DNA of 64,000 bases. Origin: an uncultured Flavobacteriaceae bacterium. GTDB lineage: Bacteria; Bacteroidota; Bacteroidia; Flavobacteriales; Flavobacteriaceae. Shown in pieces: positions 8,289-19,457 of the stretch. Position numbers and translations under genes: made by a program. The stretch's first letter is position 1, and every line of letters begins with the position of its first letter. Below the pieces are notes generated by a model that saw only the letters and a program-made list of their open reading frames with translations, did not search any database and was not told the origin of the DNA. The DNA lies in contig CANNAN010000004.1 of assembly GCA_947502635.1 (NCBI GenBank), forward strand, positions 1-64,000. Direction: 5' to 3'.

Positions 8289-8789
8289 TTATAACAATTG
8301 TTTTGTTATTTCATATAGAGCAATATTAGTTGCTTGTACCACATTCATACTACTATTTTGACCGAACATATCTATATGAATAATGGCATCAGACATGTTT
8401 AAAATAGTTTCTGATACGCCAAAATTCTCATCGCCAATAACCAAAGCAATGGGTTTATCTATAGGAAATTGGAATTCATGAATAGGTTTGCTTATCTCAG
8501 CAATTTCTAATGAAAATATTTGATAGTTATTACTTTTTAAGGCCTCAACTATTGAAACAGCAGATTTAACTATTTCAAAATCAACTACTTTTTCTGTAGC
8601 TCTTGAGGTTTTAGTCATTTTCCTTCCAAGCGGTATATGGTCGCCACAAAGTATGAGTTTCTCAATTCCAAAAGCATCTGAAATTCTAAATAAACTACCA
8701 ATATTTGGAGCATTTGTAACATTATCACAAACTAAAGTAATGGGGAAGGACCTTTTAGTAAAGTTTGTATTATAGTGGGTGAGTTGCAT
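8289..8789 (-). CDS. TrmH/SpoU-family RNA methyltransferase
   Basis: This is a 166-residue single-domain SPOUT methyltransferase that 2'-O-methylates ribose in tRNA or rRNA. Motif 1 is NAPNIGSLFRISDAFG (about residues 27-42). Motif 2 is LVIGDENFGVSE. Motif 3 is SSMNVVQATNIALYE near the C-terminus, forming the knotted SAM site. It lacks the N-terminal RNA-binding extension of larger TrmH proteins, so it is closest to the TrmL-like size class. The target nucleotide is unknown. A heptamer repeat tract begins immediately upstream of the ATG, leaving no obvious ribosome-binding site. Confidence 0.9.
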   Translation of the reverse strand: MQLTHYNTNFTKRSFPITLVCDNVTNAPNIGSLFRISDAFGIEKLILCGDHIPLGRKMTKTSRATEKVVDFEIVKSAVSIVEALKSNNYQIFSLEIAEISKPIHEFQFPIDKPIALVIGDENFGVSETILNMSDAIIHIDMFGQNSSMNVVQATNIALYEITKQLL

Positions 8790-8790
8790 T

Positions 8791-8880
8791 TTTCAGTGTT
8801 TGGTGTTCAGTGTTCAGTGTTTGGTGTTCAGTGTTTCGGTGTTCAGTATTCAGTGTTTGGTCTCAGTTAGCAGTCTTTGG
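8791..8880. repeat. Degenerate GTTCAGT heptamer tract
   Basis: The tract is made of 7-bp units such as GTTCAGT, GTTTGGT and ATTCAGT in tandem, ending in CTCAGTTAGCAGTC. It is the reverse complement of the ACTGAAC tract at 55876-55929. It abuts the start codon of the SpoU methyltransferase, so it probably lies in its 5' leader. Confidence 0.8.
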
Positions 8881-8905
8881 TATTTAGGAACGGTGTATGG
8901 TAAAT

Positions 8906-9054
8906 CTATTTTATTAACAACCAAATAATAATTGAAATAACGAGTAAGAATATTAGTACTTTACGAGCTATAACACTTGTTTTCTTTAATATATTTCATC
9001 ATCAGGATCTACATGAAAAATAAACTCTATAATCATTAATAAAAGGTCTTTCAT
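8906..9054 (-). pseudogene. Small membrane protein gene, one-base frameshift
   Basis: From the ATG at 9054 the frame reads MKDLLLMIIEFIFHVDPDDE and stops two codons later. The next frame then reads KKTSVIARKVLIFLLVISII and on to a stop at 8906. Adding one base around GAAATATATTAAAG joins them into a 49-residue protein with a C-terminal membrane helix, and the span is one base short of 50 codons. The gene starts 21 bp below the stop of the zinc-ribbon protein on the same strand, so they may share a transcript. Confidence 0.5.
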
Positions 9055-9075
9055 GACATTTTAACACCAAATTAA

Positions 9076-9408
9076 TTATTTTACCATAGATCTATTGAAT
9101 AGGCTTGTTTTTTTATTTTGATCCATCCAGATTCCTATGGGAACAGCTCCACTTAGCGTGCTAACAAAACCAAAATCCCATAGTAAGATGGTTCCTATAA
9201 TTGCAATTAAGGCACCACCAATAAGAATAAATTTGTTCGGTTCAGCGTGCAATCTATTAATATGTCTCTTAGTATGATTTCCACAATGTTTACAACGTTC
9301 ATTGATTTCATTTTTACCATATTCTTGTAAAAAAGCATACCTGTCTGGCGCCGACGTTTTTAAATAATTTTCTTTTTTACAAGAACTGCAATAGTAACTT
9401 AATTTCAT
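9076..9408 (-). CDS. Zinc-ribbon single-membrane-segment protein
   Basis: The 110-residue protein begins with a zinc ribbon made of CSSC near residues 7-10 and CKHC near residues 39-42. This is followed by a hydrophobic stretch (residues about 59-76, FILIGGALIAIIGTILLWDF) and a second short apolar segment. No enzyme motif is visible. It sits 6 bp downstream of the DUF4159 gene on the same strand, which suggests an operon, and upstream of the frameshifted small membrane gene. Confidence 0.75.
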   Translation of the reverse strand: MKLSYYCSSCKKENYLKTSAPDRYAFLQEYGKNEINERCKHCGNHTKRHINRLHAEPNKFILIGGALIAIIGTILLWDFGFVSTLSGAVPIGIWMDQNKKTSLFNRSMVK

Positions 9409-9414
9409 ATTAAC

Positions 9415-10086
9415 TCAATTTTCAAAAGCATACTTAACAATATTAGCTCCCATTTTAAGTGCCTTTTCTCTAACATCTGCAGGATCATTGTGCACATCGG
9501 TATCTTCCCATCCATCGCCTAAATCACTTTCGTAAGTAAATAACAATAATAATCGGTCTTTTTGAAAGATTCCAAAGGCTTGTGGACGTTTACCATTATG
9601 TTCATGAATTTTTGGTAAGCCTTTTGGAAACTTATAGGGCATATTAAATATTTTGTGATTTGCAGACAGTTCAATCAAATCCTTGTCAGGAAATACTTTT
9701 TTTAGCTCTTTGGTTATAAAAGGTTCCATGCCGTAGTTATCGTCTATATGCAAAAAACCGCCAGAAATTAAATAGTTTCTTAAGTTTTCGGCATCCGATT
9801 CACTAAAAAACACATTGCCATGCCCTGTCATATGCAATAAAGGATATTGAAAGATATCCGTACTACCAACTTCTACAGTTTGCGGCTTAGGAGTTATTTT
9901 AGTATTTATATTTTGATTACAAAATGCAATCAAATTTGGTAATGCAGTTGGGTTGCCATACCAATCACCACCACCTTTATATTTTAAAATTGCTAATTCT
10001 TGAGCTATGCTGCTAGCTGTCAATAAAGACATGCTTAATACAAGAATTTTTGTAAGATTTTTGATTTTCACCCAACTAAGTATCAT
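9415..10086 (-). CDS. DUF4159 domain protein, secreted
   Basis: This 223-residue protein has an N-terminal signal peptide ending around residue 28 (ASSIAQ). The body matches DUF4159: LKYKGGGDWYGNPTALPNL at the start, then LHMTGHGNVFFSESD, LRNYLISGGFLHIDDNYGME, and DLGDGWEDTDVHNDP. Family members resemble a ThuA/glutamine-amidotransferase-like fold. No activity is established. GTG at 10071 is an alternative start. It is divergent from the DUF1223 gene with only 25 bp between start codons. Confidence 0.88.
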   Translation of the reverse strand: MILSWVKIKNLTKILVLSMSLLTASSIAQELAILKYKGGGDWYGNPTALPNLIAFCNQNINTKITPKPQTVEVGSTDIFQYPLLHMTGHGNVFFSESDAENLRNYLISGGFLHIDDNYGMEPFITKELKKVFPDKDLIELSANHKIFNMPYKFPKGLPKIHEHNGKRPQAFGIFQKDRLLLLFTYESDLGDGWEDTDVHNDPADVREKALKMGANIVKYAFEN

Positions 10087-10111
10087 AGATTCAAAAATAA
10101 AAAGAATTGCT

Positions 10112-10840
10112 ATGCAAAAGTTACTTTTTACTATAATTATATCATCATTTTTATTTCAACCAGAAAAAGTAGCCATATCTAAACCCATTGTTGTTTTAGA
10201 ATTGTTTACATCTCAAGGTTGTTCTAGCTGCCCTTTGGCAGATGATTTATTAAATGAGGTTAAAAATAAATATTCTGATAATGAAGTGATTACTTTGTCA
10301 TATCATGTAGATTATTGGAATTACATTGGTTGGAAGGATCCTTTTAGCAAGAAAATATTTAGTAATAAACAGCGTGATTATGGGCGCAAATTTAATAGCA
10401 GTTCCATTTATACGCCACAGATTGTTGTGAATGGAAAAGAACATTTTGTTGGCTCTAATAGGAGTATTATGAATATTAAACTTGAGAAATATTTAAAGAA
10501 CACTCCTGTAAATGCAGTAACACTTAGTAATATTAAAAAAGAAAACAATATAATTTCTTTAAATTATCAAGTGGCAGGTACTATTGGGAAAAAGAAGTTA
10601 AAAGTCGTTTTAGTTATTGATGAAAGAATCACTTCAATCAAGCGTGGTGAAAACAAAAATAAAACACTTAAAAATACAAATATTGTCGTTGAAGAAATTT
10701 CCCTGAATTTGGATTCTGCCACTGGAAAAGCAAGTATTGTTATCCCAGATATGGTCACTCAAAGCGATGACTTATCTATAGTAGCATTAATACAAACTGA
10801 AAGCTTAGATATTACGGGAGGGAGTCAGACAAGACTATAA
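10112..10840 (+). CDS. DUF1223 thioredoxin-like secreted protein
   Basis: Start set at Met36 of the ORF track (10112), since MQKLLFTIIISSFLFQ begins a signal peptide and the upstream part overlaps the divergent DUF4159 gene. The mature 220 residues carry VLELFTSQGCSSCPLADD, a thioredoxin-like strand with a Cys-x-x-Cys pair, followed by SYHVDYWNYIGWKDPF, the DUF1223 signature. It is probably a periplasmic thiol-disulfide protein. The 3' end overlaps the convergent rsmE gene by 6 bp. Confidence 0.88.
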   Translation: MQKLLFTIIISSFLFQPEKVAISKPIVVLELFTSQGCSSCPLADDLLNEVKNKYSDNEVITLSYHVDYWNYIGWKDPFSKKIFSNKQRDYGRKFNSSSIYTPQIVVNGKEHFVGSNRSIMNIKLEKYLKNTPVNAVTLSNIKKENNIISLNYQVAGTIGKKKLKVVLVIDERITSIKRGENKNKTLKNTNIVVEEISLNLDSATGKASIVIPDMVTQSDDLSIVALIQTESLDITGGSQTRL

Positions 10841-11542
10841 TTCATTAATAAAAGCGACTGAATGACTGGCTACTATTGCAGCTGTCTCAGTACGTAATCT
10901 GGTTTCTCCCAAGGTTACAGGAATAAAGTCGTTTTGAAGTGCTAGCTCAATTTCTTTAAGAGAAAAATCACCTTCGGGACCAATTAAAATAGTAATATTC
11001 TGTTTAGCGTTTAGTTCTTGTTTTAAAGATTTTCTATCAGTTTCTTCACAATGTGCAATAAACAAATCACCATCAAAATCTTGATTAAAGAAAGCTTTAA
11101 AAGAAATAGCATCGTTTAATTTAGGTAAATAACAATTCAAGGATTGTTTCATGGCCGATTGTAAAATACGTTCGAAACGTTCTGGTTTGATGATTTTGCG
11201 TTCACTATGATCGCAAATAATTGGTGTGATGCTATCGATACCAATTTCGGTAGCTTTTTCTAAAAACCACTCATAACGATCATTCATTTTTGTAGGAGCA
11301 ACAGCTAAGTGTAAATGGTAATCTCTTTTGGGCTGTAATGATTTAGACACTACAGTGGCCATACACTTATTAATATTTGGTATGGAAATTTCGGCAGTAA
11401 ACAACCACCCGTTACCATTAGTGATGTGTAACGTATCCCCAACGTTTTTACGTAACACTTTTACAATATGCTTGCTTTCTTCTTTGGGAAAAGAAAATTG
11501 TTCTGTACGCTCTGTAATACCTGAATTATAAAATAATTGCAT
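10835..11542 (-). CDS. rsmE: 16S rRNA (uracil(1498)-N(3))-methyltransferase
   Basis: This 235-residue RsmE-family SPOUT enzyme methylates N3 of U1498 in 16S rRNA. Visible features are an N-terminal PUA-like part with HIVKVLRKNVGDTLHITNGNG, a central WFLEKATEIGIDSITPI, the SAM knot IGPEGDFSLKEIELA, and LGETRLRTETAAI near the C-terminus. Length fits the family. It lies downstream of tsaD on the same strand with about 94 bp between them. The 3' end overlaps the convergent DUF1223 gene. Confidence 0.96.
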   Translation of the reverse strand: MQLFYNSGITERTEQFSFPKEESKHIVKVLRKNVGDTLHITNGNGWLFTAEISIPNINKCMATVVSKSLQPKRDYHLHLAVAPTKMNDRYEWFLEKATEIGIDSITPIICDHSERKIIKPERFERILQSAMKQSLNCYLPKLNDAISFKAFFNQDFDGDLFIAHCEETDRKSLKQELNAKQNITILIGPEGDFSLKEIELALQNDFIPVTLGETRLRTETAAIVASHSVAFINEL

Positions 11543-11589
11543 AAAGCGAAGATAAAAATGATTTATGATTTACAATTGGGGATTTATGA

Positions 11590-11633
11590 TTTTTAAACTG
11601 ACTATACTGCTAACTGCCATTGAACACTACTAA
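11590..11633. repeat. Degenerate ACTGCTA/ACTGAAC heptamer tract
   Basis: This short intergenic tract reads like AAACTGACTATACTGCTAAC followed by TGCCATTGAACACTAC. The units resemble the ACTGAAC heptamers at 8791-8880 and 55876-55929. It lies just beyond the tsaD stop codon. Confidence 0.5.
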
Positions 11634-11636
11634 CTA

Positions 11637-12659
11637 TTATATTTTCAACCTAGCTGAAGCCGTAACATTTTGCTCAGAAAAATCACCTTTTAAATATTTT
11701 AAGTACCCTACAATTACTATCATAGCAGCATTATCTGTGGTAAATTCAAATTTTGGAACGTAAGTGATCCAACCAAATTTTTGTTCACCATCTTTTAAAG
11801 CTTGACGAATACCAGAATTTGCAGAAACACCGCCTCCAATAGCAATTTGTTTTATACCTGTTTGTTTGGTAGCCAATTTTAATTTATCAATTAGAATACC
11901 AATAATAGTGTATTGTATCGAAGCACAAATATCATTTAGGTTTTCTTCAATAAAATTGGGGTTTGCTTTTACTTCTCGCTGAACAAAATAAAGAATAGCT
12001 GTTTTTAACCCAGAAAAGCTAAAATTTAGCCCATCTACCTTAGGCTTCGTAAATTGATATGCTTTTGGATTCCCTTTTTGCGCACGTTTATCAATTTCGG
12101 GACCTGCAGGATATCCCAGACCAAGAATTTTTCCACTTTTATCATAAGCTTCTCCTACAGCATCATCAATAGTTTCCCCAATAACCGTCATATCAAAATG
12201 ATTTTTTACTTCAACAATTTGAGTATGTCCGCCAGAAATGGTCATCGCTATAAATGGGAACGATGGTTTATTAAAACCCTCTTCATCTATAAAATGGGCT
12301 AAAATATGGGCTTGCATATGGTTGACATCAATTAAAGGAATGTTTAAACCATAAGCAAAAGATTTAGCAAAAGAGGTACCTACTAATAAAGAACCCATTA
12401 AGCCTGGGCCACGGGTAAATGCAATAGCATGCAATTTATCTTTGGTAATCCCCGCCTTTTCAAGAGCTTGGTGTACTACAGGAACAATGTTTTGCTGGTG
12501 TGCTCTGGATGCTAATTCTGGCACGACACCACCATATTCTTCATGTATTTTTTGACTAGCTATAACATTGCTTAAAATTTTCCCGTTGTAGATTACAGAA
12601 GCCGCAGTATCATCGCATGAAGACTCAATTCCCAGAATGTAAATATTTTGTGAAGACAT
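11637..12659 (-). CDS. tsaD: tRNA N6-adenosine threonylcarbamoyltransferase TsaD
   Basis: The 340-residue enzyme transfers threonylcarbamoyl to A37 of tRNAs that read ANN codons, working with TsaB/TsaE. The ASKHA fold begins ILGIESSCDDTAA. The metal-binding histidines are in HMQAHILAH (His114 and His118). Further family blocks are FTRGPGLMGSLLVG, TISGGHTQIVEV, and IGGGVSANSGIR. Full family length is present. The gene is divergent from the tamB-like gene across a 164-bp gap, a neighbourhood common in this bacterial family. Confidence 0.97.
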   Translation of the reverse strand: MSSQNIYILGIESSCDDTAASVIYNGKILSNVIASQKIHEEYGGVVPELASRAHQQNIVPVVHQALEKAGITKDKLHAIAFTRGPGLMGSLLVGTSFAKSFAYGLNIPLIDVNHMQAHILAHFIDEEGFNKPSFPFIAMTISGGHTQIVEVKNHFDMTVIGETIDDAVGEAYDKSGKILGLGYPAGPEIDKRAQKGNPKAYQFTKPKVDGLNFSFSGLKTAILYFVQREVKANPNFIEENLNDICASIQYTIIGILIDKLKLATKQTGIKQIAIGGGVSANSGIRQALKDGEQKFGWITYVPKFEFTTDNAAMIVIVGYLKYLKGDFSEQNVTASARLKI

Positions 12660-12690
12660 TAGTAAATATTAGGCACAATAATTGTTAATT

Positions 12691-12725
12691 TTGAAACAGA
12701 ATAAAAATCTAATACGTAATTTTTG
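12691..12725 (+). promoter_or_regulatory. Possible tamB promoter (TTG / TAnnTTTG type)
   Basis: TTG at 12691, a 23-bp spacer and TAATTTTTG resemble the Bacteroidetes consensus TTG-N17-23-TAnnTTTG, with one extra base in the -7 box. Its position would put transcription start upstream of every possible tamB start. It is a pattern match only. Confidence 0.25.
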
Positions 12726-12823
12726 TTCGTAAGTACAAAAGTAGGGTATTCTTAATTTAAATTATAATTAAAAACGGTATCAAAAAGATCCTAAAAATAG
12801 TATCAAAGATTGTAGGCATTATT

Positions 12824-15800
12824 TTGCTGCTTTTCATCATCTTGGTGCTGGTACTTTCTATACCTTTTGTTCAAACAAGTTTAGGGAATTATGCTACAAA
12901 AAAAATAAATGAAGATTTTGGAACTAATATAAGTATTGGAAAGGTTGGTTTGCAGTTTAATGGTGATGTTGAGTTTAAAGATATTTATATTGAAGATTAC
13001 AAGCATGAAGCCCTTATAATTATAGCCGAATTAAATACCTCCATTCTAAATTTTAGAAACCTGTCTAATGGTAAATTAGAATTTGGAGATATTGATGTTA
13101 TAGATTTGTTTTTTAATATAAGAACCTATAAAGGAACAAAAGATACTAATCTGGATGTTTTTGTTGCTAAATTAGAGGGAGATAATCCAACAAAAGGTGA
13201 TGGTAGCTTTTTGTTATCATCTAGTGATGTATCTATTTACAATAGTGTTTTTAAGTTATCTGATGAAAATAGAGAAAAAACAGATGTCTTTCGTTTTAAT
13301 AATTTAAATATTAATGCCACTAACTTTTTAATTAAAGGAAGTGATGTAAGTGCTAGAATCAATACATTATCTTTTGTAGATGAACGAGGACTGGTTATGC
13401 AAAATCTTATGACGAATTTTGCATATACACTTACAGATATGACGTTCGCAAATCTTCAAATAGAAACGCCTCATTCTGTTTTAAAAGGCGATCTGAAATT
13501 TTCTTATGATAGAAAAGATCTACAATACTTTACAGATAAAGTTTTGGTTTCAGCGAGTTTTAAAGACTCTGAAGTACAGTTAGATGAGCTCAATACATTC
13601 TATAATGAGTTTGGTAAAAACCTGTCTGCCAAATTTAGTGTTAATTTATCTGGTACTTTAAATAATTTAAAAACCACTAATTTAAAATTAAATACCAGCA
13701 GAAATACGAGGGTTTATGGTGATATTAATTTTAAAAACTTGTTTAATAAAGAAGCGGATAATTTTTATATGAATGGGTATTTTAGAAATCTATCTTCTAC
13801 ATATAAAGACTTAAAAGGTTTATTGCCTAATGTTTTAGGAGAAGCGATACCCACTTCGTTCGACAGGTTAGGCATGTTTATTATTGTTGGAAACTCTCAA
13901 GTAACCTCCTCGAAAGTCATCGCAGATATTGAAATAATTACAGAACTGGGTTTCATTGACTCTAACTTAGAAATAGCAAAAATTAATGATATTGATAATG
14001 CCTCTTACAAAGGAAATATCATTTTTGAAGAATTTGACTTTGGAACATTTCTTGATGATCCTGCGGTTGGAAATGCTTCTTTAAATTTTGATGTAAATGG
14101 TAAAGGGTTTGTTGCAGAAAATATTAATACGCAAGTAAAAGGAGATGTTTTTAAAGTTGATTATAACGATTATAATTATGAAGGTGTTAAAGTTGCAGGA
14201 AACGTTAGAAATAAAATTTTTGATGGAAACCTGACTGTTAATGATAAAAACTTAAAACTAAACTTTGCAGGACTTGTAGATTTTTCTGAAACCGTTAAGA
14301 AGTACGATTTCGATGCTAATGTTGATTATGCAAATTTAAAGGCGTTGAACTTTGTAAAAAAAGACAGTCTTTCCATTTTTAGAAGTCGTGTTAAAATGAA
14401 TATGAATGCCAGTGATTATGATGATGCTCACGGTAAAATTTCTTTTAGGAGAACTTCTTATAAAAATCAAAATGACAATTATTATTTTAATAAACTAGAT
14501 GTACTATCTCGGTTTGAAGGAGATACTCGATTCATAGAATTTAATTCCCCAGATATTATTGAAGGTGATTTACAAGGGCGTTTTGTTTTTAAAGATTTAA
14601 AGAAGTTATTTGAAAACTCATTAGGACATATTTACACCAATTACGTTCCGCATGAAGTAGCCACAAATCAGAGTATAGATTTTAACTTTAAAATTTATAA
14701 TAAAATCATTGAAGTGGTTTATCCAGATGTTGAACTTGGTAAAAATACATTTATCCGCGGACGTGTCGAAAGTGACGAAAAAAACTTTAAACTCACATTT
14801 AAATCACCAAAGATTAGATTGTTGGATAATTTTGCTACTCATATAGATTTGCAAGTTGATAATAGCAATCCGCTTTTCAATACTTACATAGAAGTCGATA
14901 GTTTAAAGACCAAATATTATAATATTTCTAAATTCAATTTGATTAATGTAACAGTAAATGATACTTTATTTATGCGTTCCGAATTTAAAGGCGGTAAACG
15001 TAATAACGATAGTTATAATTTGAGTTTTTATCATACAATTAATGAGGCTAATGAATCTGTTGTAGGCTTTAAGAAATCAGATATAACCATAAAAAACAAT
15101 AAATGGTTTATTAATGAAAACAAAGATAGATTTAATAAAGTGTCATTTAATAAGGATTTTACCAAGTTCGATATCGATAAGTTTAAAATTAATCATAAAA
15201 ATGAAGAAATTAAACTTTCTGGTTTTTTAAGAGATTCTACAGAAAAGGATTTAAAACTGGATTTTAAAAATGTGGATTTAGCCAAAATAACGCCAGATAT
15301 AGATAGTTTAGCCTTAGCAGGTAATGTAAATGGTAAACTGGATATTATTCAGAAAAGTGGAAATTATTTACCAAACTCTTCAATTATTATTGACGATTTT
15401 AAGGTTAATGATTTTTTATTAGGCTCATTTGACGCCGCTATTACAGGTAATAAAACACTTACTAATTATAAAATGGATGTCGTTATTAAAAATGATACTT
15501 CAAAATCGTTTAGTGCAATAGGAGACATAAATGTTGCAGGAAAGCAAGCTACCATAGATGCCAATTTAAACTTTAATGATTTTAATCTCGTGCCTTTAAA
15601 CCCATTATTAGAAGATGTTTTAACTAATATTCGTGGAGAAGCATCAGGAGATGTACATGTTATAGGTAAACTTAACCACCCAGATATTAATGGGAATTTG
15701 ACTTTAAATAAAGCGGGGCTTGGTATTCCGTATCTTAACGTTGATTACGATTTTAATAATAAGGCATCCGTTACTCTAAATGAACAGAGTTTTATTTTTA

Positions 15801-17221
15801 ATAAAGTGCAATTAAAAGATATTAAATATAATTCAAAAGGAGAACTTAATGGATCATTAGACCATGTGAATTTTTCGAACTGGAGTTTAGATTTAGATCT
15901 AAAAACGCCTCGATTATTGGTTTTAGATACCAAAGAAACAGAAGATGCTTTATACTATGGAACTGGTTTTATAGGAGGTACAGCAAGTATTGTGGGCCCA
16001 ACGGAGCAATTGGTTATTGATGTTACAGGAGAAACCAAGCGTGGTACTGTTTTTAAAATTCCTCTTAGTGATGCAGAATCGTTTGGGGATAATTCTTTTA
16101 TTCATTTTATAACAAAAGAGGAAAAAGAAGCTAGAAAAAAAGGAGAGGAAGTTACTTTTAATGAAATAAAAGGATTAGAGTTAGATTTTGATTTAGATCT
16201 TACCGAAGAGGCCGAAGTTGAAATTATAATAGATAAAAATACGGGGCATTCATTAAAAGGACGTGGACGAGGAGGTTTATTAGTTGAAATTAATACAAAT
16301 GGTAAATTTAAGATGTGGGGAGATTTCTCTGTATTTGAAGGGGTTTACAATTTTGCTTATGGTGGGTTAATTCAAAAAGAATTTATAGTACAACCAGGAG
16401 GAACTTTAGCATGGAATGGAGATCCGTTAAATGCCATAATGAATATGAATGCTATTTATAAAACGCAAGCAAACCCTTCACCATTACTAGATAACCCAAT
16501 AAATAGAAGCATTCCTGTTGAATTGAATATTAGCTTAAAAGGAGATTTGGAAAAACCCGATCCAGATTTTAGTTTTGAGTTTCCTAATGTGAATTCAACC
16601 ATTAAATCAGAGCTCCAATATAGATTAGAGTCTGCAGACGATAGGCAAAACCAAGCATTATACTTAATATCTACAGGTGCTTTCTCCAGAGGATTAAATG
16701 AATTAAATTTCTCAGGAACTATTTCAGAACGACTAAACGGTATTATTGGCGATATTTTTACAAATAGTGATAATAAACTCAATTTAGGAGTAAACTATGA
16801 AGCAGGTCAGAACAGGCCCGATTATCAAACTGATGACAGGGTCGTTGCAACCATACAAACACAAATTAGTGATCGTGTACTTATAAATGGTAAAGTTGGT
16901 GTGCCAGTAGGAGGAGCAGGAGCTAGCGAAACCGTTATTGCTGGAGACGTAGAAATTGATTTTCTATTAAATGAAGAGGGAACACTAACAGCCAAAGTAT
17001 TTAATAGAGAAAATAGTATTAGAAATTTTGGTGAAGCGATAGGGTATACGCAAGGTGTTGGACTTTCATATAGTGTCGATTTTGATACTTTTAAAGAATT
17101 GCTTAAAAATTTCTTTAAAAAAGCTAAAAAAGAGGATGTAGCTCCAGAAGAAAAAACAGATGATGTAGATGCTAGTTCTTTACCGAATTTCATTAAAGTG
17201 AAACCTTCTACACAAAAATAA
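12824..17221 (+). CDS. tamB: TamB-like translocation/assembly module protein
   Basis: This very long protein (at least 1465 residues) has an N-terminal membrane anchor, an extended beta-repeat body, and a C-terminal TamB/DUF490 domain (from about residue 1080; GRGGLLVEINTNGKFKMWG and VFEGVYNFAYGGLIQKEF are recognisable). Proteins of this type span the periplasm and help insert outer-membrane proteins or move lipid. The TTG start at 12824 lies inside the hydrophobic anchor. The same frame reads upstream as KKILKIVSKIVGII back to a stop at 12758, and no ATG, GTG or TTG occurs there. The true start may be ATT, ATA or ATC around 12761-12779. Confidence 0.92.
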   Translation: MLLFIILVLVLSIPFVQTSLGNYATKKINEDFGTNISIGKVGLQFNGDVEFKDIYIEDYKHEALIIIAELNTSILNFRNLSNGKLEFGDIDVIDLFFNIRTYKGTKDTNLDVFVAKLEGDNPTKGDGSFLLSSSDVSIYNSVFKLSDENREKTDVFRFNNLNINATNFLIKGSDVSARINTLSFVDERGLVMQNLMTNFAYTLTDMTFANLQIETPHSVLKGDLKFSYDRKDLQYFTDKVLVSASFKDSEVQLDELNTFYNEFGKNLSAKFSVNLSGTLNNLKTTNLKLNTSRNTRVYGDINFKNLFNKEADNFYMNGYFRNLSSTYKDLKGLLPNVLGEAIPTSFDRLGMFIIVGNSQVTSSKVIADIEIITELGFIDSNLEIAKINDIDNASYKGNIIFEEFDFGTFLDDPAVGNASLNFDVNGKGFVAENINTQVKGDVFKVDYNDYNYEGVKVAGNVRNKIFDGNLTVNDKNLKLNFAGLVDFSETVKKYDFDANVDYANLKALNFVKKDSLSIFRSRVKMNMNASDYDDAHGKISFRRTSYKNQNDNYYFNKLDVLSRFEGDTRFIEFNSPDIIEGDLQGRFVFKDLKKLFENSLGHIYTNYVPHEVATNQSIDFNFKIYNKIIEVVYPDVELGKNTFIRGRVESDEKNFKLTFKSPKIRLLDNFATHIDLQVDNSNPLFNTYIEVDSLKTKYYNISKFNLINVTVNDTLFMRSEFKGGKRNNDSYNLSFYHTINEANESVVGFKKSDITIKNNKWFINENKDRFNKVSFNKDFTKFDIDKFKINHKNEEIKLSGFLRDSTEKDLKLDFKNVDLAKITPDIDSLALAGNVNGKLDIIQKSGNYLPNSSIIIDDFKVNDFLLGSFDAAITGNKTLTNYKMDVVIKNDTSKSFSAIGDINVAGKQATIDANLNFNDFNLVPLNPLLEDVLTNIRGEASGDVHVIGKLNHPDINGNLTLNKAGLGIPYLNVDYDFNNKASVTLNEQSFIFNKVQLKDIKYNSKGELNGSLDHVNFSNWSLDLDLKTPRLLVLDTKETEDALYYGTGFIGGTASIVGPTEQLVIDVTGETKRGTVFKIPLSDAESFGDNSFIHFITKEEKEARKKGEEVTFNEIKGLELDFDLDLTEEAEVEIIIDKNTGHSLKGRGRGGLLVEINTNGKFKMWGDFSVFEGVYNFAYGGLIQKEFIVQPGGTLAWNGDPLNAIMNMNAIYKTQANPSPLLDNPINRSIPVELNISLKGDLEKPDPDFSFEFPNVNSTIKSELQYRLESADDRQNQALYLISTGAFSRGLNELNFSGTISERLNGIIGDIFTNSDNKLNLGVNYEAGQNRPDYQTDDRVVATIQTQISDRVLINGKVGVPVGGAGASETVIAGDVEIDFLLNEEGTLTAKVFNRENSIRNFGEAIGYTQGVGLSYSVDFDTFKELLKNFFKKAKKEDVAPEEKTDDVDASSLPNFIKVKPSTQK

Positions 17222-17379
17222 AACATCATTTTCCGCCTTATTTATAGCCGTTTTCATAATAAAACAAGTTTTTTTATTAACTAAAACGTTATAGTTCAAC
17301 AACTAAAATTAAAATAAGATAAATGCTTATAGATATGTGCGTTTAGTTTACTAATTTTACGTATAAATTATAAAGTTTA

Positions 17380-19385
<2,006 letters not shown>

Positions 19386-19398
19386 ATTGTTAATTTAG

Positions 19399-19446
19399 TC
19401 CACAGAATTACTTTTTATTTATGAAGTAATTCTGTGGATTTTTTTA
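19399..19446 (+). terminator. Rho-independent terminator after gap
   Basis: TCCACAGAATTACT pairs perfectly with AGTAATTCTGTGGA across a short loop, followed by a run of Ts. It starts 14 bp after the gap stop codon, ending the pfkA-gap unit. It overlaps the first bases of the ORF-track version of the next gene, supporting the later start used there. Confidence 0.9.
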
Positions 19447-19457
19447 TTTATAAACTT

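Noticed and set aside
10007-10111. ORF-track N-terminus of the DUF1223 gene
   Set aside because: Overlaps the divergent DUF4159 gene and precedes an obvious signal peptide; the later Met is preferred.
16825-17229. Minus-strand 134-residue ORF inside tamB
   Set aside because: Antisense to a strongly coding frame; no family features.
19434-19457. First eight codons of the kinase in the ORF track
   Set aside because: They fall in the gap terminator stem and its T run.
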